DNA from: a virus
DNA: 46,698 nucleotides
Virus record (IMG/VR): IMGVR_UViG_3300032144_000019
Span: 1-46,698 of that record
Strand: one strand, 5' to 3'
This document shows positions 17,921 through 24,018 of this stretch, in pieces. Each line of letters starts with the position of its first letter. Positions within the stretch are counted from its first letter, which is position 1. Both the position numbers and the translations under genes were made by a program. Below the pieces are notes generated by a model. That model saw only the letters and a program-made list of their open reading frames with translations, ran no database searches and was not told the origin of the DNA.

Positions 17921-19441
17921 TTAGTCCTCGTCTACTTCCATTAGGGGGATGAATCCACCATCGTCGTCTGTTCTCCAGACCTTACTCTCGTCCCCTGTAA
18001 CAATAAGTACGGGTACGTAATCAACCCAAGGAACTAGTCCTGAGTCCGAGCCTAGAGTCATCACGCCTAGTGCTCCTAAGTCATCGTAACGATTAACCCT
18101 AGACTGGTCTGGTGATCGGTACTTGACTGGAATGTAGTCAACCCACTGAACCTCTCCAGAGGGAGAGATTTCGTATACAATTAGGTCTGCGTAGCCTGGA
18201 AGAGCGAAACCCTCAGACTGTCCTGAGACCAGAACACCGGCAAGAATTACGTCTCCTGCTCCTGTAGATGTCCGTATTCCGGAACCTGCTACTAAGACTG
18301 GAGTCAGTATTACCTCACCAGTACCGGAGTACACATCCTCTTGGGATGTGCCTGATCCGGCTACGGTTACGGCTTCAACTACCACCGAACCGGAAGCAAT
18401 TCTACTGACTACACCAGAAGCTGCTACTAGAATGTCAGCAATCTGAACGTTTCCCGTGGCAAGTTTGGTTATGGAGCCCGATCCACTAACTGTGACTTCG
18501 GTTATAACTACGGAACCGGAGCCACTTAGTGCTCCACCTACAGCCCCAGAACCCGACACCTCTGTTGCTGATAGAGATACAGAGCCTGAGCCCTTGCTGG
18601 TTCTAGCCCCAGCACCTGATACTTCAGCTGCTGAGAGAAGTACACTTCCTGTACCCTTGCGAGTTACATTACCGGTACCGCTAACCTCTGCGGCTGAGAT
18701 GCTCACAGAACCAGAACCCTTTGAGGTTCGTACACCAGTGCCGCTTACAGAGATGGCGTCTAAGGTTACAGCACCAGTACCAGTAACAGTACTTCCGCCG
18801 CCTCCGGATGCTTTAATGGCCATAACCCAGCCACACCAAGCACCTTGTCCTGTTCCACTGCTTCTAGTAGCTGTGGTGGCTAGGCTTCCAGTAGCACCTG
18901 CGCTCACGTTGTCGCGGGTCTGCATGTTGATGCCGCTCGCCCATTCTTCGTTCACGCCGTCCTGGCGCTCAGTGAAGTTGGTGATTTCCGAGAACGTCCA
19001 CCGCGCATCGCCGTGCGTCTGGTCCATTCCCATGAAGACGGCTAGATCGTCGCCCGCCTGAGCCGTGATCCCGGTAAGCGAGATACTGATAGGGCTCGTG
19101 CGCTCGGTGCCATCCGCTGTGCGCACTGGCGGCGCGCTACGGGGTGCGGAGTTATCGCGACCCGACCACGCGGCGCAGATGAGACCAATACCGAAACTGG
19201 TGTTGCTTGAAAATTGGAAAGAATCGCTGCCCGTCGCGTCGTACTTGTCGAATAGCGTGCTAACCTGGTTGTCAGGTCCGTAGTTCAGTTGGTCGATCTG
19301 GTTCCAGCCGGTCGCTCCGGTCGTTGAGCCAGAATCATGACTGAGAATTGCCGCGAGGTAGTCGTGCGCCTGCACACCCGGAGGGGTGGCGGTGACGTTG
19401 CCGCTGGTGGCGTTCGCTTTGGCCGAGCTGCGGAAGGCCAT
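17921..19441 (-). CDS. Large repeat-rich tail or surface protein
   Basis: The 506-residue protein has three parts. Residues 1-215 form a Ser/Thr/Gly-rich beta domain beginning MAFRSSAKANATSGNVTATP. Residues about 215-407 hold nine tandem units of 19-23 residues with consensus GSGSVxISAxEVSGSG. Residues 408-506 contain two copies of a WVDY(I/V)PV segment. Bases coding for the first domain (about 18890-19440) are strongly GC-rich relative to the repeats, so the domain looks imported. It would suit a decoration, adhesin or spike. The gene is unusual in lying between small structural genes and terminase. Confidence 0.6.
   Translation of the reverse strand: MAFRSSAKANATSGNVTATPPGVQAHDYLAAILSHDSGSTTGATGWNQIDQLNYGPDNQVSTLFDKYDATGSDSFQFSSNTSFGIGLICAAWSGRDNSAPRSAPPVRTADGTERTSPISISLTGITAQAGDDLAVFMGMDQTHGDARWTFSEITNFTERQDGVNEEWASGINMQTRDNVSAGATGSLATTATRSSGTGQGAWCGWVMAIKASGGGGSTVTGTGAVTLDAISVSGTGVRTSKGSGSVSISAAEVSGTGNVTRKGTGSVLLSAAEVSGAGARTSKGSGSVSLSATEVSGSGAVGGALSGSGSVVITEVTVSGSGSITKLATGNVQIADILVAASGVVSRIASGSVVVEAVTVAGSGTSQEDVYSGTGEVILTPVLVAGSGIRTSTGAGDVILAGVLVSGQSEGFALPGYADLIVYEISPSGEVQWVDYIPVKYRSPDQSRVNRYDDLGALGVMTLGSDSGLVPWVDYVPVLIVTGDESKVWRTDDDGGFIPLMEVDED
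18220..18800 (-). repeat. Nine tandem degenerate repeats inside the tail/surface gene
   Basis: The DNA encodes nine consecutive units of 19-23 residues of the type GSGSVSISAAEVSGTG, joined by RTSK-like connectors. At DNA level the units are degenerate, but similar stretches (for example those coding for TSKGSGSVS) recur. Such arrays can change copy number by recombination. Confidence 0.75.
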
Positions 19442-19845
19442 TATCTAACCGTCACATCACAATACGTACGTATGGGGCCTCCGGTAACTGTAACTGTAGC
19501 CCTCGCGTGAGTCGGTTCGTAGGCCGCCGAGCGGCCTTCCGAATCTGCTACCTCAAAGCTCCACGAAACCTTTTCCTCGGCTAACTCCACCCCGCCTTTG
19601 CTGCGAATTCCGCCGCCTTGTGGGGTCCAGGACTGTTGCAGAGAGTAGGTCTGCCCACCATCGAAGCTAAACTCGATCAAAAATGAGACGCGAGTGTTCT
19701 CGTTCGGCCAAATGTTCGGAGTTGCTGTGGTGCAACGGCCTACGCGGATGTCGAAGCCATCCAGCCCGTTAGGGAACGTCCACGGACCAAACTGGCGCGT
19801 ACCGTTCGGATAGTTGGCGAGCGGGAGGCGACGTACCTTAGCCAT
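19441..19845 (-). CDS. Hypothetical structural protein (134 aa)
   Basis: The product is beta-rich, with FGPWTFPNGLDGFDIRVGRC, SFLIEFSFDGGQTYSLQQSW and ARATVTVTGGPIRTYCDVTV, and looks like an Ig-like or carbohydrate-binding beta sandwich. Its stop codon shares one base with the start of the repeat-rich protein, so the two are probably translationally coupled and may interact. No family was recognised. Confidence 0.6.
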   Translation of the reverse strand: MAKVRRLPLANYPNGTRQFGPWTFPNGLDGFDIRVGRCTTATPNIWPNENTRVSFLIEFSFDGGQTYSLQQSWTPQGGGIRSKGGVELAEEKVSWSFEVADSEGRSAAYEPTHARATVTVTGGPIRTYCDVTVR

Positions 19846-19863
19846 AATAGCGGTCTAAACCTA

Positions 19864-20241
19864 TTACAGAGTACCTGACGGAACTGTTACAGTTAGACTT
19901 GAAACAGAGACAGTATCACCAGAACCAATAGATACGCTAGAAAGGTTGATATCCTCTCCAGAGGTACCTACTGAGGCTGTTAGGACGACGTTAGCATCCG
20001 AGTCCTCGAAAGTAGCTCGGTCAGTAGTACCACCAGTAGCACTGGTATCGGAGGCAATAGCGGCAGCTGTGGCTACCCCCGTGGAGGCGTTACCAAATGC
20101 CGGGTCAGTGAAGGCTAGAGTAGCTACTTCTGCTGAGCCTGAGGTGCGAAACACTAGAGCACCAGCTCCGGAACCCGCGTCAATCAGGTCTACAATGGCG
20201 TTACACGCCGCATTACGTGCTGAAGTTCCTAGAACTGGCAT
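19864..20241 (-). CDS. Ala/Thr/Ser-rich hypothetical structural protein (125 aa)
   Basis: The sequence starts MPVLGTSARNAACNAIVDLID and continues with a beta-rich, Gly/Ser/Thr-rich body with DTVSVSSLTVTVPSGTL at the end. This type is found next to decoration and tail genes in phages and often annotated as structural. No catalytic motif is visible. The gene sits 18 bases from its upstream and downstream neighbours' edges, in the same operon. Confidence 0.6.
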   Translation of the reverse strand: MPVLGTSARNAACNAIVDLIDAGSGAGALVFRTSGSAEVATLAFTDPAFGNASTGVATAAAIASDTSATGGTTDRATFEDSDANVVLTASVGTSGEDINLSSVSIGSGDTVSVSSLTVTVPSGTL

Positions 20242-20244
20242 AAT

Positions 20245-20520
20245 TTAACCCTCGATCTTAGAAATAACGAATGGATCGGTATTAATTTTGTAACCCTTAC
20301 CCAGAAGCTCATTGTCTACATGGGTACGGATATGAGGAGGTAGGTTAACTACCCAATCCTCCTCAATTTTAGGAGACCCATCGGCTGCATACACGATACC
20401 AAATGCCTTTTTACGGACATTGGCTCGTTCTCTTGCAGCCACAATGAGGGGATGCTCCTTAACTTCCGGGGTAGGTACTGGAATTTCCCTACCCAAGAGC
20501 TTTTTTACGAAGTTAATCAC
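20245..20520 (-). CDS. Hypothetical protein (91 aa)
   Basis: The start is GTG 20520, giving MINFVKKLLGREIPVPTPEV. The rest is soluble and mixed, with a basic helical AARERANVRKKAFGIVYAAD and a WVVNLPPHIRTHVDNELLGKG stretch. It lies between two Ala/Thr-rich putative structural genes. I do not recognise a family. Confidence 0.6.
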   Translation of the reverse strand: MINFVKKLLGREIPVPTPEVKEHPLIVAARERANVRKKAFGIVYAADGSPKIEEDWVVNLPPHIRTHVDNELLGKGYKINTDPFVISKIEG

Positions 20521-20529
20521 AGTATAGTC

Positions 20530-20898
20530 TTATACGCCCCAGAGATTGGGGTTGCGCTTAAGCACTACACCGTAGAACCGAGGACCGGCGGAGAATGAAG
20601 TATCCGCATCTGTACCCTCTACGTTAAATGTAGTCACAGTTACTGTGTTAGCCGCAGTTACAGCCGCCGTCACGAGCTGTGCATTGTTGTCTGCACCCGC
20701 AGCGATGAGTACGAAGTCACCAAGAGCTGCACCAGTAACGGTTACATCACACTGACCAGCTACCTGAGCCGCAATAGTGGCATCAGTGCCAATGAATGTG
20801 AAGGGAATAGCCTCTTTAAATACAGCTTGGAACAGACGAGCACTGGGCTGGCCTGAGGCATTTACTGTATCAGTAATAGCAGTGATGTTAGTAGCCAT
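20530..20898 (-). CDS. Putative decoration or minor structural protein (122 aa)
   Basis: The product starts MATNITAITDTVNASGQPSA and is a small beta-rich protein with VAGQCDVTVTGAALGDFVLI and VTAANTVTVTTFNVEGTDAD. It resembles trimeric phage structural or tail proteins of the type that stabilise capsids. Position upstream of terminase/portal agrees. Assignment is by composition and context only. Confidence 0.5.
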   Translation of the reverse strand: MATNITAITDTVNASGQPSARLFQAVFKEAIPFTFIGTDATIAAQVAGQCDVTVTGAALGDFVLIAAGADNNAQLVTAAVTAANTVTVTTFNVEGTDADTSFSAGPRFYGVVLKRNPNLWGV

Positions 20899-20953
20899 AG
20901 TTTACTTATCCTTATACCAGTTGAAAACTAAAACTAAGTGAACTTAGCATAGA

Positions 20954-21115
20954 TTACTTCTGGTTCTTACCGCGTGAGCTGGAATTAGGGGAGATTTTAC
21001 CGATACCAGAGCCTAGGGCCGGAGCCTTAGCATAGCTGGGGACTGACTTTGGGGTAGATACGGAGGCTGGGCGACCCTTCTGCTCCTTACCACCGCCTGA
21101 ACTAAATCCTTTCAT
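20954..21115 (-). CDS. Small basic Gly/Ser-rich protein (53 aa)
   Basis: ATG at 21115 lies two bases after the upstream stop, with AAGGAAG as ribosome-binding site. The 53-residue product (MKGFSSGGGKEQKGRPASVS..., ending SSSRGKNQK) is strongly basic and probably disordered. It fills an otherwise empty 220-base space in the operon. No family recognised; a DNA-binding or scaffold-like role is possible. Confidence 0.6.
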   Translation of the reverse strand: MKGFSSGGGKEQKGRPASVSTPKSVPSYAKAPALGSGIGKISPNSSSRGKNQK

Positions 21116-21117
21116 CT

Positions 21118-21435
21118 TTAGTCTTCCTTTTGGGGTGTAATATTAATAGCAGGGGGTTCTTTATCCCCCATAGTACCGATGTTGATGGTGATCTTATCGT
21201 CTGTAGACCGGTCATCAACGTCCCCGGACTTAGACATATGCAACTCAAGTAGCAGCTTGATCATCTGGTTATCCCCCTTCTTAGCCTTTTTAATGGCTGT
21301 ACGGAGAATATCCCCCATATGGTCTGCTGCCTCCCCCCGAAGGTACTCCTCTAGGGAGAGCTTCAGGAGGGTGATTCGATTCTTACTACCCTTTGGGCGG
21401 CCTTCCGGGTTTCCGCTTTGTCCCGGCTTCCACAT
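21118..21435 (-). CDS. DUF5681-like protein, candidate small terminase
   Basis: The conserved start MWKPGQSGNPEGRPKGSKN matches the DUF5681 motif often found at the start of the packaging module in phages and prophages. A helical domain and an acidic C-terminal tail follow. I chose ATG 21435 because it directly precedes this motif; an in-frame TTG at 21615 would add 60 Ser/Thr-rich residues overlapping the upstream gene. The position upstream of terminase makes it the best small-subunit candidate here, but evidence is weak. Confidence 0.6.
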   Translation of the reverse strand: MWKPGQSGNPEGRPKGSKNRITLLKLSLEEYLRGEAADHMGDILRTAIKKAKKGDNQMIKLLLELHMSKSGDVDDRSTDDKITINIGTMGDKEPPAINITPQKED

Positions 21436-21664
21436 TGTCGCGTGCCGAGTCCTGGTATCCCCCAGTGCTGTCACAGACGGGAGAGGTTTCCCCTCCAAGG
21501 ACTCCGATTCCGGAATTTCCGTGGTAGTAGAGGTGCTCTCGGAGGGCTTGTTCGCAGATGTCTCGTTCACTATCTGTGAGACCCGTGGTGTTTCTGAAGT
21601 CAATGTTCCATCCAACCAACAGTTTGCCTACAAGAGGTAGGACGTTGGCATAAAAATTTGGCAT
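21386..21664 (-). CDS. Hypothetical protein with AT-hook-like tail (92 aa)
   Basis: ATG 21664 follows the upstream stop by five bases, with AGTAAGG in front. The product begins MPNFYANVLPLVGKLLVGWN, has a helical ERDICEQALREHLYYHG segment and ends with GTKRKPGRPPKG, which resembles an AT-hook. It shares 50 bases with the DUF5681-like gene if that begins at 21435, or 230 bases if it begins at 21615. The frame and tight spacing favour a real gene. Confidence 0.55.
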   Translation of the reverse strand: MPNFYANVLPLVGKLLVGWNIDFRNTTGLTDSERDICEQALREHLYYHGNSGIGVLGGETSPVCDSTGGYQDSARDNVEAGTKRKPGRPPKG

Positions 21665-21669
21665 ATACC

Positions 21670-21867
21670 TTACTTATTACGTACCTTGTTATCTCGACGC
21701 TCACCGATACCAGACTCCAGCTCTCCGGAGGCTTCTAGTGCTTCCCGGTTCTTGGAGTTCTTGGAACCCATAGAGGCAGGATTCCGCTTCTTGAGTCCTA
21801 GGTGGCGACCAATCTCTCGGACATCATCTGCCAGAGACCTTCCCTGACCATATCGTTCTTTAGGCAT
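21670..21867 (-). CDS. Small basic hypothetical protein (65 aa)
   Basis: The product is hydrophilic and strongly charged (MPKERYGQGRSLADDVREIG, RHLGLKKRNP, RRDNKVRNK at the end). It is probably nucleic-acid binding or a small structural component. It lies 13 bases from the upstream gene and 5 from the downstream one. No family was recognised. Confidence 0.6.
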   Translation of the reverse strand: MPKERYGQGRSLADDVREIGRHLGLKKRNPASMGSKNSKNREALEASGELESGIGERRDNKVRNK

Positions 21868-21880
21868 ATATTCCTTATTC

Positions 21881-22276
21881 TTACTGAGCTATCTGCTCGG
21901 TCTTACACGAATCACAGACCACTAGTTGTACTAGCTTACCGTTATTCAGGGATTTGGTTGTTCTGAAGAGAGAGTTCGTTGCGCTGCACGAATGGCAGAT
22001 AGGCCCCGAGGCTTTTGCTTCTTGCTTCGGAGGGGCGCTAGCGGCAGGGAGGGCATACCCCGAGACTGCCTGTACTGGTCCAGAAGACGTTGGCCGTACT
22101 CCGGGTCCTCCATCTTCAGACGACTCCAAAAGTAAGGCATGATCCGATTGTAGTAATACATCTTTAAGTTTTAAGTAATCTATTTCATGGTCTAGGAGGA
22201 CTACTCTCTTCTGGAGTTCTTTAATCTTACCTAGGGTTTTAGTTCTATGTTCTAGTAATCGTTCTAGTTTATTCAT
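21881..22276 (-). CDS. Coiled-coil and zinc-ribbon protein, first gene of the late operon
   Basis: The N-terminal 50 residues form a coiled coil (LERLLEHRTKTLGKIKELQK...). A Pro/Ala/Gly-rich linker follows, then a C-terminal zinc ribbon with CHSC and CDSC. It is the first gene behind the GAACTT-N16-TCTAA promoter at 22396-22422, so it would be made before the virion proteins and could act on transcription. No clear Shine-Dalgarno is seen. No family recognised. Confidence 0.6.
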   Translation of the reverse strand: MNKLERLLEHRTKTLGKIKELQKRVVLLDHEIDYLKLKDVLLQSDHALLLESSEDGGPGVRPTSSGPVQAVSGYALPAASAPPKQEAKASGPICHSCSATNSLFRTTKSLNNGKLVQLVVCDSCKTEQIAQ

Positions 22277-22322
22277 TCTGTATAAAAGTCAGAGTACCAC
22301 TTCAAAACTCTTCTCTCAGCTC

Positions 22323-22374
22323 GGGTTATATTAAGATAACCCTTCGCTTCGGATCAGTTACTTATTCAGTAACT
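22323..22374 (-). promoter_or_regulatory. Two inverted repeats in the late-operon leader
   Basis: GGGTTAT/ATAACCC (22323-22342) and AGTTACT/AGTAACT (22356-22374) are perfect 7-bp arms lying between the promoter at 22396-22422 and the first gene. They could be RNA leader hairpins or operator dyads. No rho-independent T-tract follows. Confidence 0.5.
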
Positions 22375-22395
22375 AATCACGAAGTTTTTGAAGTA

Positions 22396-22422
22396 TTAGA
22401 CAACTCAAATTCTAAAAAGTTC
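22396..22422 (-). promoter_or_regulatory. Late-operon promoter, GAACTT-N16-TCTAA type
   Basis: Read on the minus strand this is GAACTT, 16 bases, TCTAA. The same elements with the same spacing occur at 36252-36278 and 43372-43398 on the plus strand, and the spacer shares ATTT and TTG at the same places. The layout resembles sigma-E/AlgU ECF promoters (GAACTT-N16/17-TCTGA). Its place 110 bases upstream of the first gene of the virion operon makes it the probable main late promoter. Confidence 0.7.
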
Positions 22423-22423
22423 T

Positions 22424-22512
22424 CAAAAAAATAAAATATATTTTTTATCTAACTTTTATTACTAAGTATTTAATATATTCTATATAAGTAATATGAGATT
22501 TATTTCTTTTTC
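22424..22512. other. AT-rich tract upstream of the late promoter
   Basis: The stretch is nearly free of G and C (long runs such as AAAAAAATAAAATATATTTTTT). It could be an UP-like element for the late promoter, or a DNA-unwinding element of an origin. Its neighbours are direct repeats and hairpins to the right. Confidence 0.5.
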
Positions 22513-22814
22513 CATACAGGCTTCGCCTCGAAGCCGGTCTAACGACCAGCCTCTCAGTCACTCACTCACAAGTTCACTCGTTCTCAGCCTGTTAAATCCT
22601 CGGTAGCTCACTATCATTCGCTACACACCTCAAACGGCGGTAGCCTTGTTATCTATTTGCCACCCCAACCATACTTGACCTACTTGCCGTAGGCTAAACC
22701 CTACTTGCCGTTATTCTTAGTTAGGGTCGAATTTTCTCCTTTTCTGAGCGGATTTAGCTCCCATCCCATAACCAATACAGGCCACAGGCCCCCCGCCGGC
22801 CCCCGGCTGCCTGC
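22513..22814. other. Non-coding control segment with hairpins and a 21-bp-spaced direct repeat
   Basis: No reading frame of note is present. GGCTTCG/CGAAGCC (22519-22535) is immediately followed by GGTC-TAAC-GACC (22536-22547). CCTACTTGCCGT occurs twice at 22679-22690 and 22700-22711, exactly 21 bases apart (two helical turns), with a degenerate CATACTTGAC just before. Such spacing suits protein-binding iterons. Confidence 0.5.
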
Positions 22815-23065
22815 CGCAGTCAGTGATTGCTACAGACAGTGTTAGGCCAGTCAGTAATCGGGACAAGCAGTCTCTGACTGCGATAGCTACTGATTGTTTC
22901 AGTTAGTAATGGGGACAGAGAGGGGGTGAGTGGGCCAACATATGCCCATCCAGCCACTGACTTAATTATTAATTGTTATACCTAGCTACTGACTAGGACA
23001 GAACCAGGAACTATTAGTTATTGTATAAGACAGCTACTGTCTAGGCAGATATTCTAGCAAACAAA
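22815..23065. repeat. Tandem small hairpins and degenerate CAGTCAGT/AGCTACTG repeats
   Basis: About ten related units (for example CAGTCAGTGATTG, CAGTCAGTAATCGGGACA, CAGTTAGTAATGGGGACA, AGCTACTGACTAGGACAG, AGCTACTGTCTAGGCAG) are packed in 250 bases and continue weakly to 23120. Several form hairpins: GCAGTC-TCT-GACTGC (22867-22881), CCTAG...CTAGG (22981-22997) and AGACAG-CTA-CTGTCT (23028-23042). No protein is encoded. It could be an origin, a packaging or end-processing site, or a structured RNA. Confidence 0.55.
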
Positions 23066-23096
23066 AGCCGCCTAACCAGCTAAGGACTAGGCGGCT
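23056..23096 (-). terminator. Intrinsic terminator of the small leftward unit
   Basis: On the minus strand AGCCGCCTA (23096-23088) pairs with TAGGCGGCT (23074-23066) and is followed by TTTGTTTGC-type T-rich sequence. It lies 22 bases behind the membrane peptide gene at 23119-23292, supporting leftward transcription of the two small genes to its right. Confidence 0.75.
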
Positions 23097-23118
23097 AGTG
23101 TGTAGCCAGCTACTGCTG

Positions 23119-23292
23119 TTACGGGTGGATGTGTTTGCTGGCAATGGCTAGGCTGCAACGGAGAGCGGCAGCCACCGCCGCAACACTATCTGCTAGGACC
23201 TCAATTGCCGCAGCCAGGACTGCCAGGACAACCAATGCCCATGCAGCTATTGTTCGTAAGGAGGCGAAGCCTCCGATAACAGTGTTTGTCAT
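23119..23292 (-). CDS. Small Ala-rich membrane peptide (57 aa)
   Basis: ATG 23292 lies 13 bases behind the stop of the upstream small gene. The peptide (MTNTVIGGFASLRTIAAWAL...) has a long Ala/Val/Leu membrane helix (about residues 14-44) and a short His-containing tail. The intrinsic terminator just downstream supports expression. A 15-base palindrome (23260-23274) encodes its GGFAS. The ribosome-binding site is weak. No family recognised; a plus-strand frame over the same bases looks like a shadow. Confidence 0.5.
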   Translation of the reverse strand: MTNTVIGGFASLRTIAAWALVVLAVLAAAIEVLADSVAAVAAALRCSLAIASKHIHP

Positions 23293-23351
23293 GTGTAGTT
23301 ACTGTTTACTTCAGGAAATTGGACTCGAAAGGATAAGGAGGCTTCGCCTCC
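23260..23351. repeat. Two copies of a 15-bp palindrome with inverted loop
   Basis: GGAGGC-GAA-GCCTCC at 23260-23274 and GGAGGC-TTC-GCCTCC at 23337-23351 share flanks AAGGAGGC...GCCTCCGAT, differing only in the loop orientation. They lie within two adjacent minus-strand small genes. They may be protein binding sites or small inserted hairpins. Confidence 0.7.
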
Positions 23352-23503
23352 GATCCCGGCAGCACCTGCTTATGCACGCTGTGATATGGGAGCCATTTGT
23401 CCGCGGTGTTGTAAGGATCAACGCCATTGTGGCTGACGTAGTGCATGGTCAGCACCTCAAAGGCTTTGCGCCTTTGCTCCGGGGTTGGCGGGTTAATTGC
23501 CAT
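23306..23503 (-). CDS. Small hypothetical protein (65 aa)
   Basis: The product reads MAINPPTPEQRRKAFEVLTM, then HYVSHNGVDPYNTADKWLPY, and ends FESNFLK. It looks like a genuine soluble protein with balanced composition. GGAG precedes the start with about ten bases spacing. A TATAAT-like box for this strand is at 23576-23581, though the -35 is poor. It starts a short leftward unit with the membrane peptide at 23119-23292. Family not recognised. Confidence 0.6.
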   Translation of the reverse strand: MAINPPTPEQRRKAFEVLTMHYVSHNGVDPYNTADKWLPYHSVHKQVLPGSEAKPPYPFESNFLK

Positions 23504-23612
23504 GACAGCTAATCTCCATATAAGTTAGGACACTGCATTAGACCACAATTCCAGGAGCTATGCCTATAAATTTAAATTATAAGCTTAGTAAGGAATATCA
23601 TAGAGATTTAAC

Positions 23613-23678
23613 TTGACACTCTATCCGTGGATAACTCTTAAACTGGCTGCACCAATATGGTGCGAGCCTGTGGATAAC
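23613..23678 (+). promoter_or_regulatory. Putative promoter with hairpin and two DnaA-box-like sites
   Basis: TTGACA (23613-23618) and TCTTAA (23636-23641) are 17 bases apart; the -10 is weak. GTGGATAAC occurs at 23627-23635 and 23670-23678; the second, TGTGGATAA (23669-23677), is a perfect DnaA box complement, the first has one mismatch. Between them lies GCACCA-ATA-TGGTGC within GGCT...AGCC. This fits either a promoter with leader hairpin or an origin with DnaA sites. Confidence 0.45.
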
Positions 23679-23773
23679 CTGTGTACGAAACGCCCGGAGG
23701 CGATATCTCCCTAGGGGTGCTACCTAGGCCAAGGGTCTAACTGGTCAGCCAATAGGGCCTTATATTCAATGTG

Positions 23774-23788
23774 TGAGAATGGTTCTCA
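23774..23788. promoter_or_regulatory. Perfect dyad TGAGAA-TGG-TTCTCA
   Basis: The 15-base palindrome looks like an operator and matches a 7-1-7 Fur-box-like arrangement in 12 of 15 positions (TGATAAT-G-ATTATCA). It sits in the leader before the early gene at 24019. Recognition by a host regulator is speculative. Confidence 0.35.
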
Positions 23789-23830
23789 TTTATTAAAAAT
23801 TAGTGTAGGCCCTGGAGAACTAGCGGACAG

Positions 23831-23857
23831 GCTTAATTGTTTAAATTAAATAGTTAA
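23831..23857 (+). repeat. Early-leader hairpin element, copy A
   Basis: CTTAATTGTTTAAATTAAAT followed by AGTTAAG is one of three related inverted repeats (others at 24914-24940 and 26030-26057). Each begins CTTAA, ends GTTAAG and holds GTTTAAWTTAA in the middle. Copies B and C lie 50-75 bases downstream of an early promoter. Confidence 0.6.
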
Positions 23858-23873
23858 GAATCCGAAGCCGGTG

Positions 23874-23902
23874 CTTGACTTAGGGATATATACCCTTCAT
23901 AC
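23874..23902 (+). promoter_or_regulatory. Early promoter PE1 (sigma70 type)
   Basis: TTGACT (23874-23879), 17 bases, CATACT (23897-23902). The TTGACTTAG start is identical at 24837 and 25955. The spacer contains the dyad AGGG-ATATATA-CCCT, which could be an operator. It would transcribe the gene at 24019. Confidence 0.65.
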
Positions 23903-23909
23903 TGTCCGG

Positions 23910-23996
23910 GAAGCTAGAGTTTACCTTTAGCTTGTTGTTTAAAAATAAGGGTTAAGCGTTACAGGCCGCCGGTCGGCGGGTTGGCGCTTAACTTTT
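23910..23996 (+). promoter_or_regulatory. Structured leader with terminator-like hairpin before gene 24019
   Basis: A 5' hairpin, AAGCTA/TAGCTT (23910-23932), lies at the expected transcript start. A large hairpin follows: GTTAAGCG (23951-23958) pairs with CGCTTAAC (23985-23992), with CCGCCG/CGGCGG nested inside, then TTTT. It could end transcription early (giving a short RNA of about 90 bases) or attenuate the downstream gene. Confidence 0.5.
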
Positions 23997-24018
23997 AAAG
24001 CATGAGGTAATTGCATAT

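Noticed and set aside
18456-19061. 201-codon plus-strand frame opposite the repeat-rich tail gene
   Set aside because: Pro/Glu/Val-rich periodic sequence mirrors the repeats on the coding strand.
21946-22161. 71-codon minus-strand frame inside the coiled-coil/zinc-ribbon gene
   Set aside because: It lies fully within that gene in another frame, has no Shine-Dalgarno, and the host gene has clear coiled-coil and CxxC features.
23129-23512. 127-codon plus-strand frame in the control region
   Set aside because: Its Arg/Ala-rich sequence looks artificial, and the two minus-strand frames with a terminator give a better explanation.
22277-24018. Possible tRNA or CRISPR array in the non-coding region
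   Set aside because: The hairpins do not form a cloverleaf with an acceptor stem and T-loop, and the repeats are too short and irregular for CRISPR.
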